Assembly (NCBI RefSeq): GCF_934560975.1
Contig: NZ_CAKTFO010000022.1
Location: 1-45,520, forward strand
Origin: an uncultured Sphingomonas sp.
Lineage (GTDB): Bacteria > Pseudomonadota > Alphaproteobacteria > Sphingomonadales > Sphingomonadaceae
DNA: 45,520 nt
Reading direction: 5' to 3'
Part shown: positions 22,506 through 30,118 of the stretch, piece after piece
Numbering within the stretch: position 1 is the first letter of the stretch
Layout: each line of letters begins with the position of its first letter
The notes under the pieces: generated by a model
Databases searched by the model: none
What the model was told of the DNA's origin: nothing
Seen by the model: only the letters and a program-made list of their open reading frames with translations
Position numbers and translations under genes: made by a program

Positions 22506-22804
22506 CGTGCCGGATTGGCGCGGTAAAGGGGGAGCGGGCTGCCGTTTGCACTGTGGCTGATGGCGATTTCGCTGGTGACGAGCCTGATCCTCACGGCTCC
22601 GTGTTTTGCTGTCACCACCATGCCGCCCACCCGCTGGCTTTCGCCCTGCGCGTCAAACCCCGGCGTGCTTCCGCAAAGGCGTGAGCCCAAGCGACAGGGG
22701 AGCGCCGCTCCACCTCCTGAGCTCCCGCATGTGCGGACGCGCTGTCGGCCTGTTCGGTTGGTGGCAGGCAAATTCGCACGCTGCTGGCCGGTGGGCGACG
22801 TGCG
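22506..22804. other. Intergenic region with no supported gene
   Basis: This ~300-base stretch lies between the entericidin terminator and the convergent tatC stop. Open frames exist on both strands but none has a ribosome site, recognisable family or plausible composition. I see no tRNA, repeat or clear promoter in it. Confidence 0.5.
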
Positions 22805-23593
22805 TCAGCCCTGCGGGATGATTGCCTGGGCAGGATCGCCGATCTTGGCGCGGCGGCGTTCGGTGAACCAGATGCCGATCAGCGCAAATTCGTAGAGGAT
22901 GACCAGCGGCACCGCCATCAGCAGCATGGAGCCGACGTCCGGCGGGCTCAGCACCGCCGCGATGCCGGTATTCACCACGATGGCATAGCGGCGGAACGAG
23001 ACCAGCTGCGGGCGCGTCACGATGCCGGCGCGCTCCATCAGCATCAGCAGCACCGGCAGCAGGAACGCCGCGCCGAAGCCGAACAGGAACTGCATCACGA
23101 AGCTGAGATAGCTGCCGATCGCGGGCAGAGCTTCCTGGTTGAGACCGCCGAGGTCGCCGGAAAAGCTGAGCAGATAATGCAGCGCCAGCGGGATGGCGAC
23201 GAAATAGGCCAGGCTGGCGCCCATCAGAAAAAGGATCGGCGTGGCGAGCAGGAACGGCAGCAAAGCGCGCTTTTCCTTGCGGTACAGGCCCGGCGCCACG
23301 AACTGCCACAATTGGTTGGCGATCACCGGGAAGGAGATCATCAGCCCGGCGAAGAACGCGACCTTCAGCTCGACAAAGAAGGCCTCGAAGATTTCCGTGT
23401 AGATGATCCGCCCCTGCCCCGCGACCTTCAGCGGGTGGACCAGGAAGGCCAGGATATCGCGCGAGAAATACAGGCAGACTAGGAACGCGGCGAACAAGGC
23501 CGCGAACGACCAGATCAGCCGCCTGCGCAGCTCGGCCAGATGTTCCAGCAACGGCGCACGGCTGTCGTCGAGTTCGTCCGGTTCTTCGGTCAT
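22805..23593 (-). CDS. tatC: Sec-independent (Tat) translocase subunit TatC
   Basis: A 262-aa polytopic membrane protein with six hydrophobic segments. The N-terminal APLLEHLAELRRRLIWS motif that contacts the twin-arginine signal is present, as are EIFEAFFVELKVAFFAGL and QLWQFVAPGLYRKEK in the first periplasmic/cytoplasmic loops and AAVLSPPDVGSMLLMAVPL late on. It receives folded proteins with RR signal peptides together with TatB. Its ATG overlaps the tatB stop (ATGA), so the tat genes are translationally coupled. It is the last gene of scpA-scpB-tatA-tatB-tatC. Confidence 0.96.
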   Translation of the reverse strand: MTEEPDELDDSRAPLLEHLAELRRRLIWSFAALFAAFLVCLYFSRDILAFLVHPLKVAGQGRIIYTEIFEAFFVELKVAFFAGLMISFPVIANQLWQFVAPGLYRKEKRALLPFLLATPILFLMGASLAYFVAIPLALHYLLSFSGDLGGLNQEALPAIGSYLSFVMQFLFGFGAAFLLPVLLMLMERAGIVTRPQLVSFRRYAIVVNTGIAAVLSPPDVGSMLLMAVPLVILYEFALIGIWFTERRRAKIGDPAQAIIPQG

Positions 23594-24087
23594 GCGTGCG
23601 ACTTCTCGGCAGGCGGCGGATCGAGCGGCAGTTCGCGACCGGCCTCCCCGTCCGGCGTGCCGGGCTGCGGCAAGGTGGCAAGCTCCACCGGTGCGGGCGG
23701 GACCGATGCGGCGTCGGCCGATGCGGAATGCGCCGCAATTGCCGGATCGGCAACGGCGTGGCCGGGAACCGCGCCCCGCGGCTCCATTCCGGCCACCGGT
23801 GCCGGCAAAGGCGTCATCACCGGCTCCACGGGATGTTCGATGGCGTCGTGCAGCGGATGTTCGCGCATGATCCGCTCATTCTCTTCCCGCCACTTCTTCT
23901 CCATTTCCTCAAGCTCGGACTGGCGGATCATCTCGTCCACGCCCGAGCGGAAGTGACGCGCCATGCCGCGCGCCTTGCCCATCCAATGGCCGGCAAAGCG
24001 CATCGCCTTGGGCAGGTCCTTGGACGGGATCACGGCCACCGCGACGGCGGCGATGACCAGCAATTCGGTGGGCGCGACGTCGAACAT
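23590..24087 (-). CDS. tatB: Tat translocase subunit TatB
   Basis: A 165-aa protein with a single N-terminal helix (MFDVAPTELLVIAAVAVAVI), then the amphipathic segment DLPKAMRFAGHWMGKARGMA typical of TatB, and a charged coiled stretch (ELEEMEKKWREENERIMRE). The C-terminal third is rich in Pro/Ala and low in complexity. Starting MFDV rather than with a TatA-like FG motif, and lying between tatA and tatC, it is TatB rather than TatA. TatB forms the receptor complex with TatC. Confidence 0.93.
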   Translation of the reverse strand: MFDVAPTELLVIAAVAVAVIPSKDLPKAMRFAGHWMGKARGMARHFRSGVDEMIRQSELEEMEKKWREENERIMREHPLHDAIEHPVEPVMTPLPAPVAGMEPRGAVPGHAVADPAIAAHSASADAASVPPAPVELATLPQPGTPDGEAGRELPLDPPPAEKSHA

Positions 24088-24095
24088 CGTATGGG

Positions 24096-24341
24096 TCAGG
24101 CGGCCGGACGATCATCCTTGGCGGGTTGCAGGTCGCGATCCGGATTGGGGTCCAGCGACGCCTGGTTCTGCAGCCGGGTGGTGCGCGCGGTGGAAGAGGC
24201 TTCCTCCTCTTCAGACATGCCCTTCTTGAAGTTCTTCACGCCCTTGGCGACGTCGCCCATCATGGCCGAGAAACGTCCGCCGCCGAGCAGCAGCACCGCC
24301 ACGACGGCGAGGATCAGGATATGCGGCAGCGACAGGCCCAT
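24096..24341 (-). CDS. tatA: Tat translocase subunit TatA
   Basis: An 81-aa protein. A hydrophobic N-terminal helix (LPHILILAVVAVLLLGGGRF) is followed by the amphipathic helix MMGDVAKGVKNFKKGMSEEE and an acidic, disordered tail. This is the pore-forming TatA design; the usual FG after the first helix is replaced by GGGRF. It lies 31 bp after scpB and 8 bp before tatB. Confidence 0.95.
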   Translation of the reverse strand: MGLSLPHILILAVVAVLLLGGGRFSAMMGDVAKGVKNFKKGMSEEEEASSTARTTRLQNQASLDPNPDRDLQPAKDDRPAA

Positions 24342-24372
24342 GGTCGGTCTCCGGAAAGAGGATGGGGCCTAT

Positions 24373-24951
24373 CTAGGCGTCATCCTCTTTCTTTTCCACC
24401 GATAGCTGCTGCTCCATCGCCAGATCGAGCGGGTCGAGCAGCCCCGCGGCACGAAGGTCTTCGATTCCAGGCAGATCGCGACGCGAGCCCAGCCCGAAAT
24501 GCTCCAGGAACGTGGGCGTCGTGGCATAGGTGAGCGGGCGTCCCGGCACCTCGCGCCGGCCGGCCGGCCTGATCCACCCCGCCTCGATCAGCGCGTCCAG
24601 CGTGCCCTTGCTGATCTGCACGCCGCGAATCGCCTCGATCTCCGCGCGGCTGACCGGCTCATGGTAGGCGATGATCGCCAGCGTCTCGGTGCCCGCCCGG
24701 CTGAGCTTGCGCGGCTCCTCCCGCGTGCGGCGGATGATGTGGGCAAGGTCGGGCGCGGTCTGCAACAGCCAGCGCCCGCCCCGCTCCACCAGTTCGATCC
24801 CGCGCCCGCGATAGAAAGCCTGCAACTCCGCCAGCAGGGCGCGGGTGGTGGCGATGCCGGTGGCGGCGGTCAGATCGGCCGGGGTCAGGGAGGTTTCGGA
24901 CGCGAACAGGGCCGCCTCCAGCGCGCGCAGTTCGTCCCGCATCGGTATCAT
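24373..24951 (-). CDS. scpB: Segregation and condensation protein B
   Basis: A 192-aa protein with two winged-helix domains. RDELRALEAALFASETSLTP opens the first and AGTETLAIIAYHEPVSRAEI then GVQISKGTLDALIEAGWI is the conserved second. ScpB binds as a dimer to ScpA and the SMC ATPase in the bacterial condensin. The start ATG overlaps the scpA stop codon (ATGA). The C-terminal tail is charged (VEKKEDD) and not conserved. Confidence 0.94.
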   Translation of the reverse strand: MIPMRDELRALEAALFASETSLTPADLTAATGIATTRALLAELQAFYRGRGIELVERGGRWLLQTAPDLAHIIRRTREEPRKLSRAGTETLAIIAYHEPVSRAEIEAIRGVQISKGTLDALIEAGWIRPAGRREVPGRPLTYATTPTFLEHFGLGSRRDLPGIEDLRAAGLLDPLDLAMEQQLSVEKKEDDA

Positions 24952-25697
24952 GCGGCGCGCACCATCAGCGGCGCGAAAGCGTCCTCCTGCGTCAGCTGGA
25001 GCCGGCCCTGGCGCGCGAGTTCCAGCGCGGCGACGAAGCTGGAGGCGATGGCGGAGCGGTGATGGTCGGGCTCCAGCCCGCGCGGCAGAAAGCTTTCCAG
25101 GCTGGACCAGTGCAGATGCTGGCCGATCATGCGCGACAGAAGCGCGATCGCCTCCTCCAGCGTCATCACCTTGCGCCGCGAGACGATGTGGACCGGCGGC
25201 ACCGCGCGCGCCTTGACCCCGCCATAGCCCGCGATCACGTCGTAGAGGGTCGCTTCCCAGCGCGGCTTGCGCACCACCCGCAAGCCTTCGGGGGCGCCGC
25301 GGCGGAACACGTCGCGCCCGATCCGGTCGCGCGCCATCAGCCGCGCCCCTGCCTCCCGCATCGCATCCAGCCGTTGCAGGCGGAGTTGCAGGCGGAGCGC
25401 CAGTTCCTCCGGGCTCGGCTCCACCTCCGGATCGCGCGGCAGCAGCAGGCCGGATTTGAGGTAGGCCAGCCACGCCGCCATCACCAGATAGTCCGCCGCG
25501 AGTTCCAGCTTCAGCGCACGCGCCTGATTGATGAAGCCGAGATATTGTTCGACCAAAGCCAGGATCGATATCTGCTTGAGATTGACCTTCTGCGTGCGCG
25601 CAAGCGTGAGCAGCAGATCGAGCGGCCCTTCCCATCCGTCGATCGCGATCGTCAGCGCCTCCGGCTCGCGCGGCCGGGGATCGAACTCGTCCTCCAT
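24948..25697 (-). CDS. scpA: Segregation and condensation protein A (kleisin)
   Basis: A 249-aa kleisin. The N-terminal SMC-neck-binding part reads IDGWEGPLDLLLTLARTQKV then SILALVEQYLGFI; AADYLVMAAWLAYLKSGLLL is the family hallmark; the C-terminal winged helix ends LARQGRLQLTQEDAFAPLMV. It is coupled to scpB. In many alphaproteobacteria nagZ lies directly upstream; here five other genes intervene and the gene is divergent from a TRIC channel gene with a 77-bp spacer, so it must have its own promoter there. Confidence 0.94.
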   Translation of the reverse strand: MEDEFDPRPREPEALTIAIDGWEGPLDLLLTLARTQKVNLKQISILALVEQYLGFINQARALKLELAADYLVMAAWLAYLKSGLLLPRDPEVEPSPEELALRLQLRLQRLDAMREAGARLMARDRIGRDVFRRGAPEGLRVVRKPRWEATLYDVIAGYGGVKARAVPPVHIVSRRKVMTLEEAIALLSRMIGQHLHWSSLESFLPRGLEPDHHRSAIASSFVAALELARQGRLQLTQEDAFAPLMVRAA

Positions 25698-25774
25698 CGC
25701 GCGGACCCTAGCCCGGCGAACCGCGATGTCGAGCAGTTAGCGTTGGCGCGGCCGAGCGGATATGGCGGGCGGCA

Positions 25775-26404
25775 ATGCTCCACCCATTACCCATGCTGCC
25801 CGCCGCCTCCTCCTGGCTCGACCTGGTCGGGCTTGCGGTGTTCGCCGCGTCCGGCGCGCTGGCGGCGGCCAAGCGCGCGCAGACCATGGTGACGCTCTGC
25901 TTCTTTGCGCTGATAACCGGCGTCGGGGGCGGCACGGTGCGCGACCTGCTGATCGGCGCGCCGGTCTTCTGGCTCCATGACTCGCGGGCGGCGGCAGTGT
26001 GCCTGGCCATGGCGGTGGTGATCTGGATCACGCCCGAACGCTGGTGGCGGGGCGCGGCGCTGGACTGGATCGACGCGGTTGGGCTGGCCGCCTATGCCGT
26101 GTTCGGCGCCTTCAAGGCGAGCAGCTATGGCGTGCCGCCCGTGCCGGCGGCGGTGATCGGGGTGCTGAGCGCCTGCGTCGGCGGCATCATCCGCGACATG
26201 CTGGCGGGCGAGCCGTCGATCATCATGCGCCCCGAACTCTATGTCACGGCGGCGGCGCTGGCTTCGGCGAGCTACATCGCGTTGCGGGAGATCGGGCTGG
26301 AGACGATGCCGGCGGCGGTGATCGCGGCCACGGCCGGTTTCCTGCTGCGCGCCGCCGCAATCCACCTCCATCTCTCGCTGCCGGCATATCGCGGGCGGAG
26401 ATAA
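25775..26404 (+). CDS. TRIC-type cation channel, YicG/UPF0126 family
   Basis: A 209-aa membrane protein with seven hydrophobic segments arranged as two homologous halves. Each half carries the TRIC signature: GVGGGTVRDLLIG in the first and CVGGIIRDMLAG in the second. Prokaryotic TRIC proteins are trimeric K+/monovalent cation channels. ATG 25793 is a possible later start. It is the first gene of the segment that separates scpA from nagZ and is transcribed opposite to them. Confidence 0.9.
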   Translation: MLHPLPMLPAASSWLDLVGLAVFAASGALAAAKRAQTMVTLCFFALITGVGGGTVRDLLIGAPVFWLHDSRAAAVCLAMAVVIWITPERWWRGAALDWIDAVGLAAYAVFGAFKASSYGVPPVPAAVIGVLSACVGGIIRDMLAGEPSIIMRPELYVTAAALASASYIALREIGLETMPAAVIAATAGFLLRAAAIHLHLSLPAYRGRR

Positions 26405-26468
26405 GACCGGAGCGGACCTTGTGGCACGATCGCGCGTTGAACCGGATCGGCAACCAAGGAGCCATGCC

Positions 26469-26774
26469 ATGGCCGACGCCGACCCCCCGATGGACGATAT
26501 CGAAGATCCCGCCGACTCCGATTCCGATGAAGAAACAGGCTATGTGTCCGATCCGCAGTCCTTGTGGGCCGCGGAAGGTGCGCGGGCCATGCTGGTGGTG
26601 CTGACCCGCCGGCTCGGCGGCGGCTTCGCGCGCGACGTCCACAATGAAATCTACGCCCGCACTGTCGCGTATGAGGAAGGGTGCCCGGACGACCGCCGCG
26701 ACGCAGCGACGCTGAACTTCCTGCTCCAAGCGCCATTCTGGGACACATTGTTCGCCAAGCCCGATCCGGGTTGA
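26469..26774 (+). CDS. Hypothetical acidic protein (101 aa)
   Basis: The N-terminal ~30 residues are strongly acidic (DDIEDPADSDSDEETG) and probably disordered. The rest looks folded and helical (GARAMLVVLTRRLGGGFARD, then LNFLLQAPFWDTLF). AAGGAG seven bases before ATG 26469 is an excellent ribosome site. It lies 64 bp after the TRIC gene on the same strand, possibly in the same transcript. I do not recognise the family and see no catalytic motif. Confidence 0.7.
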   Translation: MADADPPMDDIEDPADSDSDEETGYVSDPQSLWAAEGARAMLVVLTRRLGGGFARDVHNEIYARTVAYEEGCPDDRRDAATLNFLLQAPFWDTLFAKPDPG

Positions 26775-26797
26775 TCCGCGGGAATAGCGCGCGTCGG

Positions 26798-27313
26798 TCA
26801 GCCGTGCCAGCGGCGCAGGGCGGCGTCATAGCTCGCCTGTTCGCTATCGACCTTTGCCTCCAGATCGCGCGTTTCGGCGCGTTGTCGTGCTTCCATCGCG
26901 CGCCGTTCCGCCGCCAGCACGGCCTCGCGCGCGGCGAGTGCCTGTTGTTCCTCGCGCTGGCGATCCCGTGCCGCGCTCAGCCGTTGCTCGGCCTGGTCAA
27001 GAGCGGTGCGCTTGGGGCGGGGTCTGGGTTTGGGGGCGGGCGCGCGGTTCGGCTTGGCCTTGGGCGGAACCTTGCCGTCACCGAGGGCGGCTATCTGCTC
27101 CGCCTCCGATCCGCGCAGCCGCCTGATCACGGCGCCGGGCTCGGCCAGCGGCTGCTCCGTCAGGGCCGGATCCGTGACCAGCTCCGCTTCGTGGCGTGCG
27201 AACAGGTCATGATCCGATCCCCATGCCGCCAGTGCCGCCTTCTGGCTGGGGCCCGCGACATAAGCGTCGTGGAAGCCGATCGGCGTGCGAAAGACCTTGA
27301 GCTTGGCAGCCAC
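26798..27313 (-). CDS. Hypothetical coiled-coil protein, TolA-like C-terminus
   Basis: A 171-aa protein. The first ~75 residues form an unfamiliar globular segment (AAKLKVFRTPIGFHDAYVAG and then KAALAAWGSDHDLFAR). A basic Pro/Lys/Arg linker follows (AKPNRAPAPKPRPRPKR), then a long Ala/Arg/Glu/Gln coiled coil to the end. Similar proteins in sphingomonads are often called 'TolA-like' only because of the coiled coil. GTG 27313 begins two bases after the stop of the HAD gene, so it is the third gene of a tight trio. The function is unknown. Confidence 0.7.
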   Translation of the reverse strand: MAAKLKVFRTPIGFHDAYVAGPSQKAALAAWGSDHDLFARHEAELVTDPALTEQPLAEPGAVIRRLRGSEAEQIAALGDGKVPPKAKPNRAPAPKPRPRPKRTALDQAEQRLSAARDRQREEQQALAAREAVLAAERRAMEARQRAETRDLEAKVDSEQASYDAALRRWHG

Positions 27314-27315
27314 GT

Positions 27316-27795
27316 TCAATGGCCCGCCAGCGCATCCGGCGCGATCCGGCGCAGTTCGGCCAGAGTTTCGGCGGCGGTGCGGTGGTGGACGAAGGTGCCA
27401 CCCGCTTCCTCCCACAGATGCTGGTAGCGGAGCGTGTCGTCGACCAGGATGTCGCCCGCCTGCGCGTGCCGCCTCTTGTCCACCGCCATGCAGGTGATGA
27501 TGCGGGTGCCGGGGAAATGCTCGGCCGCCCAGCGCACCTTTTGCGGCGCGGCCCATGCCCCACGCGGCAATCCGGTGAGGATCACGGGATGGAGGTGGCG
27601 GACGCCGGCGAACAATTCCATCGCGTCGGGCATCAGGGGCAGGCTGCCGTAGAAATCGGGATGGCGCGCAAGCTCCCGCCAGAAGGCGCCGGCCCCACGC
27701 CTTTGCTGATAATCGTGCGGGGATGCGCCAAGCAGGTCGAACGCCGCTCGCTCGAAATCGGCCAGGACGCCGTCGCAATCGAGATATAGCTGCAT
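27316..27795 (-). CDS. HAD-superfamily 5'(3')-deoxyribonucleotidase-like phosphatase
   Basis: A 159-aa HAD enzyme. Motif I is YLDCDGVLADFE, with nucleophile and acid/base Asp; VILTGLPRG is motif II (Thr), a Lys lies in QKVRWAAEHF, and DILVDDTLRYQHLWEEAGG is motif IV with the metal-binding Asp pair. This matches NT5C-type deoxyribonucleotidases and related small phosphatases. The gene begins two bases after the preceding stop and ends two bases before the next start, so all three members of the trio are co-translated. The substrate could be a nucleotide or a nucleic-acid 3'-phosphate; the motif does not decide. Confidence 0.82.
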   Translation of the reverse strand: MQLYLDCDGVLADFERAAFDLLGASPHDYQQRRGAGAFWRELARHPDFYGSLPLMPDAMELFAGVRHLHPVILTGLPRGAWAAPQKVRWAAEHFPGTRIITCMAVDKRRHAQAGDILVDDTLRYQHLWEEAGGTFVHHRTAAETLAELRRIAPDALAGH

Positions 27796-27797
27796 CG

Positions 27798-28175
27798 TCA
27801 GAACCGCGCCGGCGTGAGGGTGATGGCAAGCGACGGGGCGATCGCACGCCAGCCATAAGCGGCGATCACGTCGTTGCTCTCCTTGGCGCGACGGCCCTCA
27901 GCCAGCGACCACGTGATATGGAAATGGCTGTCGTCGCCGCGATCGGTGGTGCCGCCGATGCGGACCACCAGCGCCTGCACGCCCGCACCATCGTCGCCTT
28001 CGCCCACTATTTCGCCTGCCATGGCGGCGGGCAGCGGGGTGCCGTCATCCGTGCCGAAGCGGAGGGTGACGTGGTGCGCCACCACCTGGGGGTAAGCGGG
28101 CGCGAGCTGTGCCAGCAACCGTTCGCGATCCTGGCGGTCGAGCAGCCAGCCGGTGACCATCTTGCGTCCTGCCAT
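27798..28175 (-). CDS. Small protein with paired HxT motifs, 2H phosphoesterase-like
   Basis: A 125-aa protein. Two His-x-Thr motifs, VVAHHVTLRFG near residue 35 and DSHFHITWSLAEG near residue 87, have the spacing and hydrophobic context of the 2H phosphoesterase fold (LigT, CPDase, the phosphodiesterase domain of fungal tRNA ligase). Such enzymes open 2',3'-cyclic phosphates or related ends. The protein is shorter than LigT (about 175 aa), so it would be a minimal version. It is first in the trio with the HAD phosphatase. Assignment rests on motif reading only. Confidence 0.55.
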   Translation of the reverse strand: MAGRKMVTGWLLDRQDRERLLAQLAPAYPQVVAHHVTLRFGTDDGTPLPAAMAGEIVGEGDDGAGVQALVVRIGGTTDRGDDSHFHITWSLAEGRRAKESNDVIAAYGWRAIAPSLAITLTPARF

Positions 28176-28257
28176 GATCCGCCAACGGCCGAAGCCGGCG
28201 CGGGTTGCGGCATCGGGCAGGTTGGTGCTAGCCTCTGTCCTGCCGAGGACTCATACC

Positions 28258-28281
28258 GTGCTCCTGCGCACGCAGGAGCAC
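28258..28281. repeat. REP-like palindrome
   Basis: GTGCTCCTGCG (28258-28268), CA, CGCAGGAGCAC (28271-28281): 11-bp perfect arms. The core CTCCTGCG/CGCAGGAG is of the kind found as short dispersed intergenic palindromes in sphingomonads and other proteobacteria. It is the only copy in the window and lies at the boundary between nagZ and the inserted trio. It could also act as an RNA hairpin upstream of the trio. Confidence 0.6.
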
Positions 28282-28311
28282 AAGAGCGGGTCGGTGTCGG
28301 CTGGACGGAGC

Positions 28312-29328
28312 CTAAGCCGACCGCCCCTCGGCCAGCAAAGCATCGCGCGTGGCGATGAGTTGGTCGAACGAGGCGGCCGGGGCCGATCCGGCGATCGTCG
28401 CCATTGCGCGGTCGAGGCGGTCGCGCGCGCCGGGCGTGATCGCGCCGAGCCCTTCGACGCAGGACCGCATCTCCGCCATGTCGCCCGAGCAATGCAGGCC
28501 CAGGTCGCAGCCGGCGGCGATCACCTTCGCGGTGCGTTCGCGAAAGCTGCCGGTCAGGGCATGCATGCCGAGATCGTCCGACATCAGCAGCCCGTCGAAC
28601 CCGATCCGGTCGCGAATGACCCTACCGATCACATGCGGCGACAGGCTGGCGCAGCGTTCGGCATCCCAGGCGGTGTAGACGACATGCGCGGTCATCGCCA
28701 TCGGCGCCCAGTTGAGCTGCGTGAACGAGCGCAGATCGGACTCGAGAGCGTCGGCGGGCACGTCCACCACCGGCAGTTCGACATGGCTGTCCGCCAGCGC
28801 GCGGCCATGGCCGGGCATATGCTTGACCACGCCGACCACCCCGGCGGCCTTCAATCCCTCCAGCGTGGCGCGGCCGAGCGCCGCCACCCGCATCGGCTCC
28901 GCCCCCAAGGCGCGGTCGCCGATGATATCGTGCGCGCCCGGCTGGCGCACGTCGAGCAGGGGCAGGCAGTCCACGGTCACACCGACTTCGCGCAGCATCA
29001 GTGCCAGCGCATGGGCATTGGCGCGGATCGCCTCGATCGCGGAGACGGGCGCCACGTCATACAGCGCGTCGAACGCCGCGCCGGGCGGGAACGCCGGCCA
29101 TTCCGGCGGCTGCATCCGCGCGACCCGCCCGCCTTCCTGGTCGATCAGGATCGGCAGATCGTCACGACCCGCCAGCGCGCGGAGGTCGTCGGTCAACGCC
29201 TTCATCTGCGCGCGATCCACCACGTTGCGGCGAAACAGGATGTAGCCGGCCGGATCGGTGTCGCGGAAGAAGGCGCGTTCGTCCGCCGTCAGTGCCGGCC
29301 CGGCCAGCCCGAGGATGAGCGGGGTCAT
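28312..29328 (-). CDS. nagZ: Beta-N-acetylhexosaminidase NagZ
   Basis: A 338-aa glycoside hydrolase family 3 enzyme of the cytoplasm. ILIDQEGGRVARM and VGVVKHMPGHGRALADSH (the His-Asp acid/base loop) and LLMSDDLGMHAL (nucleophile Asp) are all present. It removes N-acetylglucosamine from anhydro-muropeptides during cell-wall recycling, and in many Gram-negatives thereby influences AmpC induction. It begins four bases after the SPOR-protein stop, in the dgt-argS-SPOR-nagZ run. Confidence 0.95.
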   Translation of the reverse strand: MTPLILGLAGPALTADERAFFRDTDPAGYILFRRNVVDRAQMKALTDDLRALAGRDDLPILIDQEGGRVARMQPPEWPAFPPGAAFDALYDVAPVSAIEAIRANAHALALMLREVGVTVDCLPLLDVRQPGAHDIIGDRALGAEPMRVAALGRATLEGLKAAGVVGVVKHMPGHGRALADSHVELPVVDVPADALESDLRSFTQLNWAPMAMTAHVVYTAWDAERCASLSPHVIGRVIRDRIGFDGLLMSDDLGMHALTGSFRERTAKVIAAGCDLGLHCSGDMAEMRSCVEGLGAITPGARDRLDRAMATIAGSAPAASFDQLIATRDALLAEGRSA

Positions 29329-29332
29329 GCGA

Positions 29333-30112
29333 TCAGTTCGTCACGGCGCAGGCTTCGCCCGCAACCTTCATCTTGGCGCAGATCGTGTCGGCGGCTCCAC
29401 CGGTCGCGCGCAGGCGGTACAGGGTGGAGTCGCCGCTCTTCACCGGCAGGATCACCGGCGTCAGCGGGGCGAGATAGGCGAACCGCTTGGACAAGGTCTT
29501 CCACGCCGACTTGGCCTTGCCCTCGCTGGAGAAGGCGCCGAGCTGTACGGTGTGGCCGCCGGGCACCGACACGGGTTCGGGCGGCGGCGGCGGAGGTGGG
29601 GGCGGCGGTGGAGCGACCGTCTGCTTGGGCGCGGGCTGACCGGTCTTGCTGGCCGGGGTCGCGGCGGAATTTGCCGCCGGTGCCTTGGCGACGGGCACGC
29701 GCCGGGGCTCGGCCGGGGAGGCGGACCTGGGCGCGCCCGCCCCGACGATCGGCTGTTCGGGCAGGGCCGCGAGGTCGAGCGGACTGTTGATGTCGCTGCC
29801 GACGCCGGTGCGCTGGGCGATGCGGTCATTATTGTCGACCTTCAGCCCGCCGGGATCGGCCGGGCGCACCTTGTAGGGCGCGGAATCGGCCTTGATAAGC
29901 GTGCCGACGTCCTTCTGTTCGCCGCGCCCGCCGAGCATCAGCACCAGGATGACCGCCGCGACGGCGACCGCCGCCAGCACCAGCCCCCACTTGCGCCAGT
30001 CGCCGCCGCGCCGGGGCTCGGGATAGTCATCCTCGTCCTCGACCGGCTCAAGCCAGGGAAGCCGCTGGCTGCCCTGACCGTCGTTGCTTACCCCGCGTCG
30101 GATTTCCGCCAT
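29333..30112 (-). CDS. SPOR-domain membrane protein with an 11-proline run
   Basis: A 259-aa bitopic protein. A ~40-residue cytoplasmic part precedes one membrane helix (WGLVLAAVAVAAVILVLML). A long, disordered Pro/Ala linker contains eleven consecutive Pro (DNA 29581-29613), and a C-terminal SPOR domain (GHTVQLGAFSSEGKAKSAWK then YRLRATGG) completes it. SPOR domains bind denuded glycan strands at the division septum. The oligoproline run would need elongation factor P for efficient translation. It lies between argS (six-base gap) and nagZ. Confidence 0.9.
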   Translation of the reverse strand: MAEIRRGVSNDGQGSQRLPWLEPVEDEDDYPEPRRGGDWRKWGLVLAAVAVAAVILVLMLGGRGEQKDVGTLIKADSAPYKVRPADPGGLKVDNNDRIAQRTGVGSDINSPLDLAALPEQPIVGAGAPRSASPAEPRRVPVAKAPAANSAATPASKTGQPAPKQTVAPPPPPPPPPPPEPVSVPGGHTVQLGAFSSEGKAKSAWKTLSKRFAYLAPLTPVILPVKSGDSTLYRLRATGGAADTICAKMKVAGEACAVTN

Positions 30113-30118
30113 GGACGA

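Noticed and set aside
22560..22895. Possible gene in the spacer between the entericidin terminator and tatC
   Set aside because: No ribosome site, no recognisable family, and it runs into tatC in antisense.
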